Source: Neptunomonas marina (GTDB taxonomy: Bacteria > Pseudomonadota > Gammaproteobacteria > Pseudomonadales > Balneatricaceae). From it: a stretch of 64,000 bases of DNA. A program made the position numbers and the translations under genes. Each line of letters starts with the position of its first letter. The stretch's first letter is position 1. Below are positions 36,074-44,622 of the stretch, piece after piece. The notes under the pieces were generated by a model that worked only from the letters and a program-made list of their open reading frames with translations, was not told where the DNA came from and did no database searches. The stretch covers positions 278,836 through 342,835 of the forward strand of contig NZ_SACQ01000005.1 of NCBI RefSeq assembly GCF_004005935.1. The letters are read 5' to 3'.

Positions 36074-36783
36074 TGGATTTTTGGGTCTATTTCTCTGCCT
36101 CTCCGCTGCTGTGGCTCATTGTGACGCTATCAGTGTTTGCATTTAGTATGGAACTCAATCGACGTATGGGTGGCTCGGCTTTCTTGCACCCGGTTCTGCT
36201 TTCGCTGTCGATTATCATCATTTTTTTGCTGCTGACCGGCACGAGTTATGAGCGTTACTTCGAGGGAGCACAGTTTATCCATTTTTTGTTAGGCCCAGCG
36301 ACGGTCGCGTTGGCGGTTCCTCTGGTAGATCACGCAGAGCGCATCAAGCGTATGTGGTTTCCTTTATTTGCTGCCGCATTGATCGGAGCAGGAGTGGCGG
36401 TCGTTTCTGTACTCCTTATTGGCTGGCTATTTGAGCTACCACATGCGGTTTTGATGTCTTTAGCGCCGAAGTCGGTTACCTCGCCGATCGCGATTGGTGT
36501 GGCTGAAAAAATAGGTGGATACCCTTCGTTGGCTGCAGGGCTTGTTTTGGTGACCGGAGCGTTGGGTGGCTCATTTGCGCCTTGGGTATTCAAACTGTTA
36601 GGTGGCCTAGATGATGAAGTGAAAGGCTTTGCTATCGGCGTCACTGCGCATGGTATGGGTACCGCCTATGCTTTTGGTATTAGTGCCAAAGCGGGCGCTT
36701 TCTCTGGATTGGCAATGGGATTGACCGGTGTGATTACCGCGTTTCTGTTGCCATTTAGCTTAGAGTGGCTTGGCTTCTTATAG
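36073..36783 (+). CDS. lrgB: LrgB-family membrane protein
   Basis: 236-residue partner of LrgA with six to eight hydrophobic spans. LrgB signatures include LLGPATVALAVPL, LAPKSVTSPIAIGVAEKIGG and GTAYAFGISAKAGAFSGLAMGL. Translationally coupled to lrgA by a one-base overlap. A pyruvate-related role would fit the pdhR locus elsewhere in this window, but that link is only suggestive. Confidence 0.93.
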   Translation: MDFWVYFSASPLLWLIVTLSVFAFSMELNRRMGGSAFLHPVLLSLSIIIIFLLLTGTSYERYFEGAQFIHFLLGPATVALAVPLVDHAERIKRMWFPLFAAALIGAGVAVVSVLLIGWLFELPHAVLMSLAPKSVTSPIAIGVAEKIGGYPSLAAGLVLVTGALGGSFAPWVFKLLGGLDDEVKGFAIGVTAHGMGTAYAFGISAKAGAFSGLAMGLTGVITAFLLPFSLEWLGFL

Positions 36784-36876
36784 AGTACGCCTTTTGTTGA
36801 TTTGCCAAATGTTGGGCTAATCGGTAAAGTGCGGCCTCTTTTCTGAACAGCGATATGTGTGGAGTGCTTCGCTTTT

Positions 36877-37992
36877 ATGACACCGCTAGAGCGTTATAAA
36901 AAGGATCTGCAACGAGACGACTTCTCGTATGACCCCTCTCAAGAGACTGCTGTAAAACATCTACAGCGCTTGTTCGATGATCTCATTGCGCAAGAGAATC
37001 AGCCGCAGCCTAAAGCATCGGTGCTGGGCAAATTTACAAGCCGCTTCCGTAAAGCAGAAGCGCCTGAACCTGTGAAGGGGCTCTATTTTTGGGGCGGTGT
37101 CGGGCGGGGTAAAACATATCTGATGGATACGTTTTACGATAGCCTTCCAATCGAGCGTAAGATGCGGACCCACTTTCACCGTTTTATGCAGCGTGTTCAT
37201 GCAGACCTTAAAGCCCTCGATGGAACAAAAAATCCACTCGATACAATCGCTGAACAGTACGCCGAAGAAGCGCGCATCATTTGTTTTGATGAGTTCTTTG
37301 TATCAGATATTACCGATGCGATGATCTTAGGCGGGCTATTTGAGAAGCTGTTTGGGAACGGAGTCTCGTTAGTTGCGACCTCTAACATTGTTCCCGATGG
37401 CCTTTACAAAGATGGCTTACAGCGTGCTCGTTTTTTACCTGCTATTGCATTGCTGAATAAGCACACTGAAGTTGTTAACGTCGACGGCGGAGTGGATTAT
37501 CGTTTACGTGCATTGGAGCAGGCGGAGTTATATCACTACCCATTGGATAGCCAAGCGGATGCGAGCTTGAATACTAGCTTCGAGAGCCTATCGCCTGATC
37601 TTGATGAGGCGGTTGATGCTGAGATTGTTGAAGTTAATGGCCGTGGTATTCAATCGCGTCGTTCATGCGAGGATGTGATCTGGTTTGACTTTAAAGAGTT
37701 GTGTGAAGGGCCGCGCTCGCAAAACGACTACATTGAGCTGGCTAAGGTTTATCACGCTGTTCTAGTATCCAATGTTCCTCAGCTAGGGCGCAGTAACGAT
37801 GATGCGGCACGCCGATTTATCAATATGGTCGATGAGTTCTACGACTGCGGTGTGAAGCTGATTCTCTCGGCGCAAGCACCGATTCACGAAATTTATACTG
37901 ATGGTCGCCTGAACTTTGAGATCGAGCGTACGCAAAGCCGTCTTCTAGAGATGCAGTCTCACGAGTATTTGGCTCGCGCCCATAAAGCTTAA
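36877..37992 (+). CDS. zapE: Cell division ATPase ZapE (YhcM/AFG1-like)
   Basis: 371-residue AAA+ ATPase that in E. coli associates with the Z-ring under stress. Walker A is GGVGRGKT, Walker B is IICFDEFFV, with the AFG1-type TSNIVPDGLYKDGLQRARFLPAI sensor region. I use the ATG at 36877 (MTPLERYKKDLQRDDF, as in Pseudomonas); the GTG at 36859 is in frame. The gene precedes rplM, an order also found in Pseudomonas. Confidence 0.94.
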   Translation: MTPLERYKKDLQRDDFSYDPSQETAVKHLQRLFDDLIAQENQPQPKASVLGKFTSRFRKAEAPEPVKGLYFWGGVGRGKTYLMDTFYDSLPIERKMRTHFHRFMQRVHADLKALDGTKNPLDTIAEQYAEEARIICFDEFFVSDITDAMILGGLFEKLFGNGVSLVATSNIVPDGLYKDGLQRARFLPAIALLNKHTEVVNVDGGVDYRLRALEQAELYHYPLDSQADASLNTSFESLSPDLDEAVDAEIVEVNGRGIQSRRSCEDVIWFDFKELCEGPRSQNDYIELAKVYHAVLVSNVPQLGRSNDDAARRFINMVDEFYDCGVKLILSAQAPIHEIYTDGRLNFEIERTQSRLLEMQSHEYLARAHKA

Positions 37993-38032
37993 TTTCGGGT
38001 AATTAATGCTCGCACAAGCTGTATGGTCTGTG

Positions 38033-38038
38033 TATAAT
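38033..38038 (+). promoter_or_regulatory. -10 box of the rplM-rpsI promoter
   Basis: A consensus TATAAT lies 126 bases upstream of rplM. The matching -35 is poor, as is common for strong growth-regulated promoters that have a G/C-rich start region (GCGCGC follows here). The leader would be about 118 bases. Confidence 0.55.
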
Positions 38039-38094
38039 GCGCGCTCCCAAATATGGGTATTCGTAAGTTGTCTCTCAAAATTCGATAGGCAACC

Positions 38095-38123
38095 AATAAT
38101 TATAAGGTAAGTCGGTAATTATT
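38095..38123 (+). promoter_or_regulatory. Hairpin in the rplM leader
   Basis: Arms AATAATTA and TAATTATT with a 13-base loop containing AAGGTAAG, followed by TTT. In E. coli the L13-S9 operon is controlled at its leader by L13; this structure is a candidate site, but I see no direct proof. Confidence 0.35.
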
Positions 38124-38163
38124 TTTAATTGCTAGGCTTAGTTTAAAGAAAGGCGAACAATCG

Positions 38164-38592
38164 ATGACTACTTTTGTTGCTAAACCAGCCGAAGTTAAAC
38201 GCGACTGGTATGTGATTGACGCAGAGGGCAAAACTCTGGGTCGTATGGCTACTGAAATTGCCCGTCGTCTACGCGGCAAGCACAAGCCAGAATACACTCC
38301 TCACGTAGATACTGGGGACTACATTGTTGTAATCAACGCAGAAAAAGTTGCTGTTACTGGTAACAAGCGTTCAGACAAAATGTACTACCGCCACTCAGGT
38401 TACCCAGGTGGTTTGAAACAGGCTAACTTCGAAATCATGATCGAGAACAAGCCTGAAAAAGTTATCGAGCTTGCAGTTAAAGGTATGTTGCCAAAGGGTC
38501 CTCTAGGCCGTGCGATGTACACTAAGCTGAAAGTATACGCTGGTGCAGAACACCCACACCAGGCTCAGCAACCAAAAGAACTGAACGTCTAA
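38164..38592 (+). CDS. rplM: 50S ribosomal protein L13
   Basis: 142 residues, the same length as E. coli L13, with [39 protein letters not shown] and the core [12 protein letters not shown]. Early assembly protein of the large subunit. Strong GAAAGG binding site upstream. Codon use is typical of highly expressed genes. Co-transcribed with rpsI. Confidence 0.99.
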   Translation: MTTFVAKPAEVKRDWYVIDAEGKTLGRMATEIARRLRGKHKPEYTPHVDTGDYIVVINAEKVAVTGNKRSDKMYYRHSGYPGGLKQANFEIMIENKPEKVIELAVKGMLPKGPLGRAMYTKLKVYAGAEHPHQAQQPKELNV

Positions 38593-38606
38593 GGGGATAG
38601 TAGATT

Positions 38607-38996
38607 ATGTCAACTCAGTATTACGGTACAGGTCGTCGCAAAACGTCTACTGCTCGTGTTTTCTTGCGTCCAGGTACAGGTAACATCACTATTAACGATC
38701 GTACTATCGAAGTTTACTTCGGTCGCGAAACAGCGCGTATGATCGTTCGTCAGCCACTAGAGCTTACAGAAACTCTAGAGAAGTTTGACGTATACGTAAC
38801 AGTTAAAGGCGGCGGCGGTTTCGGCCAAGCTGGTGCTATTCGTCACGGTATTACTCGTGCACTGATGGAATACGACGAAACTCTGCGTCCATCACTACGT
38901 AAAGCTGGTTTCGTTACGCGTGACGCTCGTGAAGTTGAGCGTAAGAAAGTGGGTCTACGTAAAGCACGTAAAAAGCCACAATTCTCGAAGCGCTAA
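38607..38996 (+). CDS. rpsI: 30S ribosomal protein S9
   Basis: 129 residues with [19 protein letters not shown] at the start and the invariant C-terminal KKPQFSKR tail that reaches the P site tRNA. It follows rplM after 14 bases and is closed by a terminator. Confidence 0.99.
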   Translation: MSTQYYGTGRRKTSTARVFLRPGTGNITINDRTIEVYFGRETARMIVRQPLELTETLEKFDVYVTVKGGGGFGQAGAIRHGITRALMEYDETLRPSLRKAGFVTRDAREVERKKVGLRKARKKPQFSKR

Positions 38997-39031
38997 TCGG
39001 CTGCCAGCCCCTGCTGGTACGATTATCAAGG

Positions 39032-39067
39032 AAACGCTTGCCTCTATTGGGGCGGGCGTTTTTTTTT
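39032..39067 (+). terminator. Rho-independent terminator after rpsI
   Basis: Ten-base-pair stem AACGCTTGCC / GGCGGGCGTT (two G-U pairs) with an 8-base loop and a long T-run. The remaining 185 bases up to petA should hold the petABC promoter, but I see no box I would defend. Confidence 0.85.
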
Positions 39068-39255
39068 GGGTCTGGATCAGGTCAATACTTAGTCTTATAG
39101 GTGCTCAGAGGGCTGTATTTCACCTTGTAAGATAAGGGTATTTTCATTACTATTTGGGCCATTTTCAAGAACCGGATTTTATTGGTTTTTTATACTGAGT
39201 GGCTGGCGACTACTTCGTGAGTAAGTAGCCTAGTCAATTGAGGGGGAGAAACTTG

Positions 39256-39855
39256 ATGAGCAATGAGGGCGTGAATAAGGGTCGGCGCCGTCTCCTGATT
39301 GGTGCTACGTCTGCCGTTGGTGCAGTCGGAGCCGTTGGAGCAGCAGTCCCATTCGTAGCTTCGTGGAGTCCAAGTGCTAAAGCGAAGGCTGCCGGTGCAC
39401 CAGCGAAAGCTGACATCAGCAAGCTAGAGCCTGGTCAGCAAATGATCGTTGAGTGGCGCGGTAAGCCAGTCTGGATCGTGCGCCGCGGGGAAGAAGCGCT
39501 AGAAAATCTGAAGAACTTGGATGCGAGCAAATTAGCAGATCCGAACTCTGCGGTTGAGCAGCAGCCAGCTTACGTTTCCAAAGATGCAATGCGCTCTATT
39601 CGTCCGGATGTGGCAGTTTTGGTAGGTATTTGCACGCACTTGGGCTGTTCGCCGACATATCGTCCTGAGGTTGCACCAGCAGATTTGGGCGAGGATTGGG
39701 TAGGTGGTTACTACTGTCCGTGTCACGGGTCACGTTTTGACCTTTCTGGTCGAGTTATGAAAGGCTCGCCAGCGCCAACGAACTTGGTAATTCCTCCTTA
39801 TAAATTTGAGGGTGATGACATCATCATCGTTGGTGTGGATCAGGAGACTGCATAA
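39256..39855 (+). CDS. petA: Cytochrome bc1 Rieske iron-sulfur subunit
   Basis: 199-residue Rieske protein of ubiquinol-cytochrome c reductase. An N-terminal twin-arginine type anchor (KGRRRLLIGATSAVGAVGAVG) precedes the soluble domain. The [2Fe-2S] ligands lie in CTHLGC and CPCHGS, with the disulfide cysteines in the same loops. I start at the ATG at 39256 after GGGGGAGAAA; a TTG at 39238 is in frame but overlaps that site. First gene of petABC. Confidence 0.97.
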   Translation: MSNEGVNKGRRRLLIGATSAVGAVGAVGAAVPFVASWSPSAKAKAAGAPAKADISKLEPGQQMIVEWRGKPVWIVRRGEEALENLKNLDASKLADPNSAVEQQPAYVSKDAMRSIRPDVAVLVGICTHLGCSPTYRPEVAPADLGEDWVGGYYCPCHGSRFDLSGRVMKGSPAPTNLVIPPYKFEGDDIIIVGVDQETA

Positions 39856-41102
39856 TGGCCGGTAACCGTAATAAAGGAAATGGCGGTTTGATGGGGTGGA
39901 TCGATGATCGTTTCCCAGCAACTGCAATGTGGGAAGACCACCTTTCTAAGTACTATGCGCCAAAAAACTTTAACTTTTGGTACTTTTTTGGCTCGCTGGC
40001 GTTACTTGTGCTTGTTAACCAGATTGTTACAGGTATCTGGCTAACAATGAGCTACAACCCTTCTGCTGAAGGTGCGTTTGCTTCAATTGAATATATTATG
40101 CGTGATGTTGAGTATGGTTGGCTGTTGCGCTACCTGCACTCTACAGGCGCTTCAGCGTTCTTCGCCGTTGTTTATCTACACATGTTCCGAGGCATTATGT
40201 ACGGTTCTTACCGTAAGCCGCGTGAGTTGGTGTGGATCTTCGGTATGACGATCTATCTAGCGCTGATGGCAGAAGCATTTATGGGGTACTTGCTTCCATG
40301 GGGACAAATGTCTTACTGGGGTGCTCAAGTAATCGTATCTCTGTTCCAAGCAGTTCCATTTGTTGGCCCTGAGTTGGCAGAGTGGATTCGTGGTGATTAC
40401 CTGATCTCTGGTATTACACTAAACCGTTTCTTCTCTTTGCACGTTATCGCATTGCCGATTGTTCTGCTGGCACTGGTTGTATTGCACATTATTGCACTGC
40501 ACGAAGTGGGTTCTAACAACCCAGACGGTATCGAGATCAAAGAGAACAAAGATGAGAACGGTGTCCCACGTGACGGTATCCCATTCCATCCTTACTACAC
40601 GGTCAAAGATATTGTTGGTGTAGTTGTGTTCTTGTTCGTCTTCTGTACGATCGTGTTCTTCTTCCCAGAAGGTGGCGGTTACTTTATCGAAGCACCTAAC
40701 TTCGAGCCTGCTAACCCACTGAAAACACCACCACACATCGCTCCTGTATGGTACTTCACGCCGTTCTACGCGATGCTACGTGCTATTCCACCTATTGCTG
40801 GTTCTCAGTTCCCTGGTGTTGTGGTGATGGGTGCAGCGATTGCTATCCTGTTCGTTCTGCCTTGGCTGGATCGTAGCCCTGTAAAATCAATGCGCTACAA
40901 AGGCTGGATGAGTAAAGTCTGGTTGTTGATCTTCGCAGTAAGCTTCGTGATTCTAGGTTACTTGGGTGTTGTGTCTTCTACACCGACACGTACTCTAGTT
41001 GCGCAGATCTGTACGGCCCTTTACTTCGCTTACTTCTTCTTCATGCCGTTCTACACGAAGATGGAGAAAACTAAACCAGTTCCAGAAAGGGTGACAGGCT
41101 AA
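39855..41102 (+). CDS. petB: Cytochrome b subunit of the bc1 complex
   Basis: 415-residue membrane protein with about nine spans. The two pairs of haem ligands are in RYLHSTGASAFFAVVYLHMF and SLHVIALPIVLLALVVLHII. The quinol site PEWYFTPF motif of the family appears as APVWYFTPFYAMLR. It overlaps petA by one base and petC by one base (TAATG junctions). Confidence 0.97.
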   Translation: MAGNRNKGNGGLMGWIDDRFPATAMWEDHLSKYYAPKNFNFWYFFGSLALLVLVNQIVTGIWLTMSYNPSAEGAFASIEYIMRDVEYGWLLRYLHSTGASAFFAVVYLHMFRGIMYGSYRKPRELVWIFGMTIYLALMAEAFMGYLLPWGQMSYWGAQVIVSLFQAVPFVGPELAEWIRGDYLISGITLNRFFSLHVIALPIVLLALVVLHIIALHEVGSNNPDGIEIKENKDENGVPRDGIPFHPYYTVKDIVGVVVFLFVFCTIVFFFPEGGGYFIEAPNFEPANPLKTPPHIAPVWYFTPFYAMLRAIPPIAGSQFPGVVVMGAAIAILFVLPWLDRSPVKSMRYKGWMSKVWLLIFAVSFVILGYLGVVSSTPTRTLVAQICTALYFAYFFFMPFYTKMEKTKPVPERVTG

Positions 41103-41866
41103 TGAAAAAGTATTTAGTGGCTTTTGTTATGGCACTGCTTCCTGTAACAGGTTTTGCAGCGGGTGGTGCGGGTGTTCCGTTGGATCATATGGATGTTGAT
41201 CTACACAATAAAGCATCCTTACAGCGCGGTATGCAGATTTTTGTGAACAACTGTTTAGGTTGTCACTCTGCGGGTTATCAGCGTTACGAGCGTGCAGCAA
41301 ACGATTTGGGTATTCCTGTTGAGCTTGCTGAAGAAAACTTGCTTTTGGGCGACCAAAAAGTAGGTGAGCAAATGACGATTGCGATGACGAAGGAAGATTC
41401 TGGTAAGTGGTTCGGTAATCCGCCACCAGATCTTACTTTGGAAGCGCGTTTGCGTGGCGCTGACTGGTTGTATACATACCTGCGCGGCTTCTATAAAGAT
41501 GAGAGCCGTCCATGGGGTGTAAATAACACAGTATTCCCTGATGTGGGTATGCCGAACGTGTTGGAGTATCTGCAAGGTGTTCAAACTCTGAACTGTACAC
41601 CAGAAGAATTGCTTCATAGCGAGCGTAAGATTGATCCGTTGACTGGTCTGGAGATGGGTGGTTGCTTCTCAATCACAGCGAAAGGTCAGCAAACTCCGGA
41701 AGAGTTCGATAAGACAATCTACGACCTTGTAAACTTCATGGTTTACATGGGTGAGCCGTCGAAATTGGATTCACACCGTATCGGTACAAATGTATTGATC
41801 TTCCTCTTCATCTTCTTCTTTATCGCGCTAGCGCTGAAGAAAGAGTACTGGAGAGATGTGCACTGA
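41102..41866 (+). CDS. petC: Cytochrome c1 subunit of the bc1 complex
   Basis: 254 residues with a cleavable signal ending at TGFAA, the haem c motif CLGCHS, and a C-terminal membrane anchor (VLIFLFIFFFIALALKKEYW). Passes electrons to soluble cytochrome c. Last gene of the petABC operon; a short palindrome at 41872-41886 and a terminator follow. Confidence 0.97.
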   Translation: MKKYLVAFVMALLPVTGFAAGGAGVPLDHMDVDLHNKASLQRGMQIFVNNCLGCHSAGYQRYERAANDLGIPVELAEENLLLGDQKVGEQMTIAMTKEDSGKWFGNPPPDLTLEARLRGADWLYTYLRGFYKDESRPWGVNNTVFPDVGMPNVLEYLQGVQTLNCTPEELLHSERKIDPLTGLEMGGCFSITAKGQQTPEEFDKTIYDLVNFMVYMGEPSKLDSHRIGTNVLIFLFIFFFIALALKKEYWRDVH

Positions 41867-41903
41867 TATTGACAGATAATATCTGTTAAAATCAGTTCAT
41901 TGT

Positions 41904-41937
41904 GCACGGCCTGTCTTTTGCAGGCCGTGCTTGTTTC
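41904..41937 (+). terminator. Rho-independent terminator after petC
   Basis: Perfect 10-base-pair stem GCACGGCCTG / CAGGCCGTGC with a 7-base loop, then TTGTTTC. Separates petABC from sspA. Confidence 0.8.
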
Positions 41938-41969
41938 GTTATTAAAGAAAGTGAAACGGGGATTTCTTG

Positions 41970-42602
41970 ATGGGAGTAGTCGCTAAACGTTCCTCCATGA
42001 CCTTCTACTCGGATGGCTCTGACCATTACAGTCATCGTGTACGTATTGTGCTGGCTGAGAAAGGGGTTGCGGTAGATGTAATCGATAGTCGTGTAGAGGA
42101 CTTGCCAGAGGATCTTGCCGCGCTAAATCCTTACAATAGTCTACCGACGTTGCTTGATCGTGAATTGGTGCTATATGAGCCGAATGTCATGATGGAGTAC
42201 TTAGATGAGCGCTTCCCGCATCCTCCACTTCTCCCAGTTTATCCTGTGGCTCGAGCTGAGAGTCGCTTGTACATGCACCGTATCCAGAAGGATTGGTGCA
42301 AGCTGGTAGACTTCCTAGTAGCCGATCAAGGCACTGACGAGGAAGTAGAAGAGGCGCGGAAAGAGTTGCGTGATAGCTTGGTTGCGGTTTCGCCAATCTT
42401 TGGTGAGAAGCCATTCTTCATGAGTGAAGAGTTTACGCTCGTTGACTGCTGCTTAGCACCCTTGTTGTGGCGTTTGCCAGCACTCGGTGTAGAGATTACA
42501 GAAGAGCAGTGTCCACACTTGGTAGATTACATGGCGCGTATTTTTGATCGTGAAGCATTCCGCGAGAGCCTCTCGGATGCTGAGCGCGAAATGCGCGACT
42601 AA
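41970..42602 (+). CDS. sspA: Stringent starvation protein A
   Basis: 210-residue glutathione S-transferase-fold protein that binds RNA polymerase. The opening matches E. coli SspA closely ([28 protein letters not shown]), with [35 protein letters not shown] following. It lacks catalytic GST residues, as expected. ATG at 41970 chosen; a TTG one codon earlier is in frame. sspB follows after a palindromic terminator-like element. Confidence 0.96.
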   Translation: MGVVAKRSSMTFYSDGSDHYSHRVRIVLAEKGVAVDVIDSRVEDLPEDLAALNPYNSLPTLLDRELVLYEPNVMMEYLDERFPHPPLLPVYPVARAESRLYMHRIQKDWCKLVDFLVADQGTDEEVEEARKELRDSLVAVSPIFGEKPFFMSEEFTLVDCCLAPLLWRLPALGVEITEEQCPHLVDYMARIFDREAFRESLSDAEREMRD

Positions 42603-42619
42603 GAGCAGGTCTTTTCCAG

Positions 42620-42648
42620 AAGGGATGACATGTCATCCCTTTTTATTT
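42620..42648 (+). terminator. Palindromic terminator between sspA and sspB
   Basis: A 22-base perfect palindrome (arm AAGGGATGACA, positions 42620-42641) is followed by a T-rich run, TTTATTTT. Termination is probably partial, because sspB has no other visible promoter. Its binding site GGAGG sits right after the T-run. Confidence 0.65.
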
Positions 42649-42658
42649 TGGAGGCGAT

Positions 42659-43060
42659 ATGAATCCAAGCCGTCCTTACTTGTTAAGAGCATTGCATCAG
42701 TGGGTGGTCGATGCAAATGAAACCCCTCATATTGCCGTGGACGCAATGGTTTCAGGCGTAATGGTGCCCGAGCAGTTTATCTCCGACGGACAGATTATCT
42801 TAAACATCAGTCCTAGCGCGGTTCAAAGCTTGATGATAGATGATGACGCTATCAGCTTTAGCGCGCGTTTTGGTGGTGTACCGATGAACGTGTATGTTCC
42901 GATGGCTGCTGTGTTGGCTATCTATGCACGGGAGTCAGGGGCTGGTATGGGATTTGGTATGGAGCCGGGTGCGGATCTGTACGAGCTTCAGCCAGAGCCG
43001 ACACCCCCGGAGCCGACCCCGCCGCAAAGCAGTAGACCGGCCCTTAAGGTTGTAAAATAA
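42659..43060 (+). CDS. sspB: ClpXP protease specificity-enhancing factor SspB
   Basis: 133 residues. The folded N-terminal domain (RPYLLRALHQWVVDANETPHIAVDA, then PEQFISDGQIILNISPSAV) binds ssrA tags. A Pro/Glu-rich linker then leads to the C-terminal RPALKVVK, the ClpX-binding motif. GGAGG precedes the ATG. Convergent with dolP, with only 6 bases between stops. Confidence 0.96.
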   Translation: MNPSRPYLLRALHQWVVDANETPHIAVDAMVSGVMVPEQFISDGQIILNISPSAVQSLMIDDDAISFSARFGGVPMNVYVPMAAVLAIYARESGAGMGFGMEPGADLYELQPEPTPPEPTPPQSSRPALKVVK

Positions 43061-43066
43061 TATAGC

Positions 43067-43651
43067 TTAACGCTGAGAGATGTATTCGAAGACTTTAACG
43101 ATACGTTGAATGCCGGGAATAGTGCGAACGATATTGATCGCTTTCTCGGCTTCCTCTCGCGTTACAAGACCCATCAAATAAACTGAGCCATTTTCAGTGA
43201 CCACTTTGATGCGGCCACCTTCCACGCTCTCATCAGCGAGCAATTGTAGCTTAGCTCGGCTAGTGAGGTAGGCATCGTTGGTACGCATGATCGTAGAGGT
43301 TGGGCCGGCGATCTCAAGCTCGTTATGAATTTTGCGTACTTTTTGAGTAGCTAGCGCGATCTGTTCTGCTTCTGACTTAGCTGCTTCACTTGGCACTTGT
43401 CCTGTTAAAAGAACGACACCGTTGTAGCTGGTAACGCCAATATGTGCTTCTTTGACGCTTGTAGAGCCTTTGCTGAGATTGACTAGTATTTTGTTCTCTA
43501 TAAGTTCATCTTCAACATAGGCTCCCATCGTGCGGCTGCCGGCATCTTCTCTGATCGGCTCTTCTCGCGTTGCGCTGATAATGCTCGAACATCCTGCCAG
43601 AGTGCTAAGCAAGCAGATTACAGTGAGAGGCTTGAGAACTTTCTTGTTCAT
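43067..43651 (-). CDS. dolP: BON-domain outer-membrane lipoprotein DolP (YraP)
   Basis: 194-residue lipoprotein with signal and lipobox LAGC (cysteine near residue 21), followed by two BON domains (about 50-110 and 125-190). In E. coli DolP supports outer-membrane integrity and BamA. I start at the ATG at 43651; a longer frame up to 43723 overlaps diaA and lacks the signal layout. It starts 4 bases after the diaA stop, within the lpoA-yraN-diaA-dolP operon. Confidence 0.93.
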   Translation of the reverse strand: MNKKVLKPLTVICLLSTLAGCSSIISATREEPIREDAGSRTMGAYVEDELIENKILVNLSKGSTSVKEAHIGVTSYNGVVLLTGQVPSEAAKSEAEQIALATQKVRKIHNELEIAGPTSTIMRTNDAYLTSRAKLQLLADESVEGGRIKVVTENGSVYLMGLVTREEAEKAINIVRTIPGIQRIVKVFEYISQR

Positions 43652-43655
43652 ATTG

Positions 43656-44243
43656 CTAAGCTCCAAAGAGTTGGAATTCAATAAGGTCACACAAACAGTG
43701 AAGAATGAGCACGTGAGCGCCATAGATCATTGCGTTGTCTTCTGATGGAACGCTGATTTCGACCTCATCAGGGCGCAAAAGTGCGGAGATATTTGACGCA
43801 TCTCCGCCGGTTATTGCAATCACCGACATCTCTCGATCGTGAGCTGCCTGAACCGCTTGAACGAGGCTGTTAGATTTTCCTTGGCTGGAGACAACAAGCA
43901 AGATGTCGCCAGGTTGCCCTAATGCGCGTACTTGTTTTGAGTACACATCGCTGAAGCTGCTTTCCTCTGCAACGCCTGTCAATGCTGCGCTATCGGCACC
44001 GAGTGCGAGAGCGGGTAGGCCTGGGCGCTCATTGCGAAAGCGGCTTAGAAGAAGTGCGCTGAAGTGTTGCGCTAGAGCAGCGCTACCGCCATTACCGATA
44101 CACAGAATTTTGAGCTCAGATGCAAGCGTCGCGAGCATCAGCTCACTCGCATGAGCAATCAGAGGAGTGTATTGCTCGATGGTGTGGGCATTGGTGTCCA
44201 TCGAGTTGTGGAACAGGTTAATAATTCTGTCTTCTAGTTCCAT
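43656..44243 (-). CDS. diaA: DnaA initiator-associating protein DiaA (SIS domain)
   Basis: 195-residue SIS-domain protein similar to phosphoheptose isomerase GmhA. The core GNGGSAALAQHFSALLLSRF and the VSSQGKSNSLVQAVQAA loop are visible. Position between yraN and dolP matches diaA of other gammaproteobacteria, where it binds DnaA and promotes timely replication initiation. GmhA is the alternative name in some annotations. Confidence 0.9.
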   Translation of the reverse strand: MELEDRIINLFHNSMDTNAHTIEQYTPLIAHASELMLATLASELKILCIGNGGSAALAQHFSALLLSRFRNERPGLPALALGADSAALTGVAEESSFSDVYSKQVRALGQPGDILLVVSSQGKSNSLVQAVQAAHDREMSVIAITGGDASNISALLRPDEVEISVPSEDNAMIYGAHVLILHCLCDLIEFQLFGA

Positions 44244-44260
44244 TCAGGCGTGATCCAGCG

Positions 44261-44620
44261 TCATATTCTAAAGGCGTCTTTATACCACAATGGCTGACTC
44301 AGTTCAGGGGTTTCATAGGCAATTACGTCAAACCGGCACACATGGTTTGCGTATTGCGGCGATGCAGCAAGGTAAAGCGATGCAGCTTTGATGAGTTTGG
44401 CTTGTTTAGCATAGTTAACCGATGCTGCCGCGCCACCGTAGCGTTGATTACTCCGATAGCGAACCTCAAAAAAAACAAGCGTGTCTGCATCAAGGCCAAT
44501 GAGATCTATCTCTCCGTATCTGCAGTGGTAGTTACGGTGACAAATGATGATATTTCGCTCGGCCAGCCATGCTGCTGCATGATTCTCGGCATCCTTGCCG
44601 TTTGGTCGTCCCTGATTCAT
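44261..44620 (-). CDS. yraN: UPF0102 protein YraN (endonuclease-like fold)
   Basis: 119 residues with the nuclease-like motif RYGEIDLIGLDADTLVFFEVRYR, which resembles the E-x-D ... E-x-K/R pattern of Holliday-junction resolvase folds. Function is unproven. ATG at 44620 chosen; the frame extends upstream into lpoA but homologues begin here. It starts 2 bases after the lpoA stop. Confidence 0.9.
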   Translation of the reverse strand: MNQGRPNGKDAENHAAAWLAERNIIICHRNYHCRYGEIDLIGLDADTLVFFEVRYRSNQRYGGAAASVNYAKQAKLIKAASLYLAASPQYANHVCRFDVIAYETPELSQPLWYKDAFRI

Positions 44621-44622
44621 GG

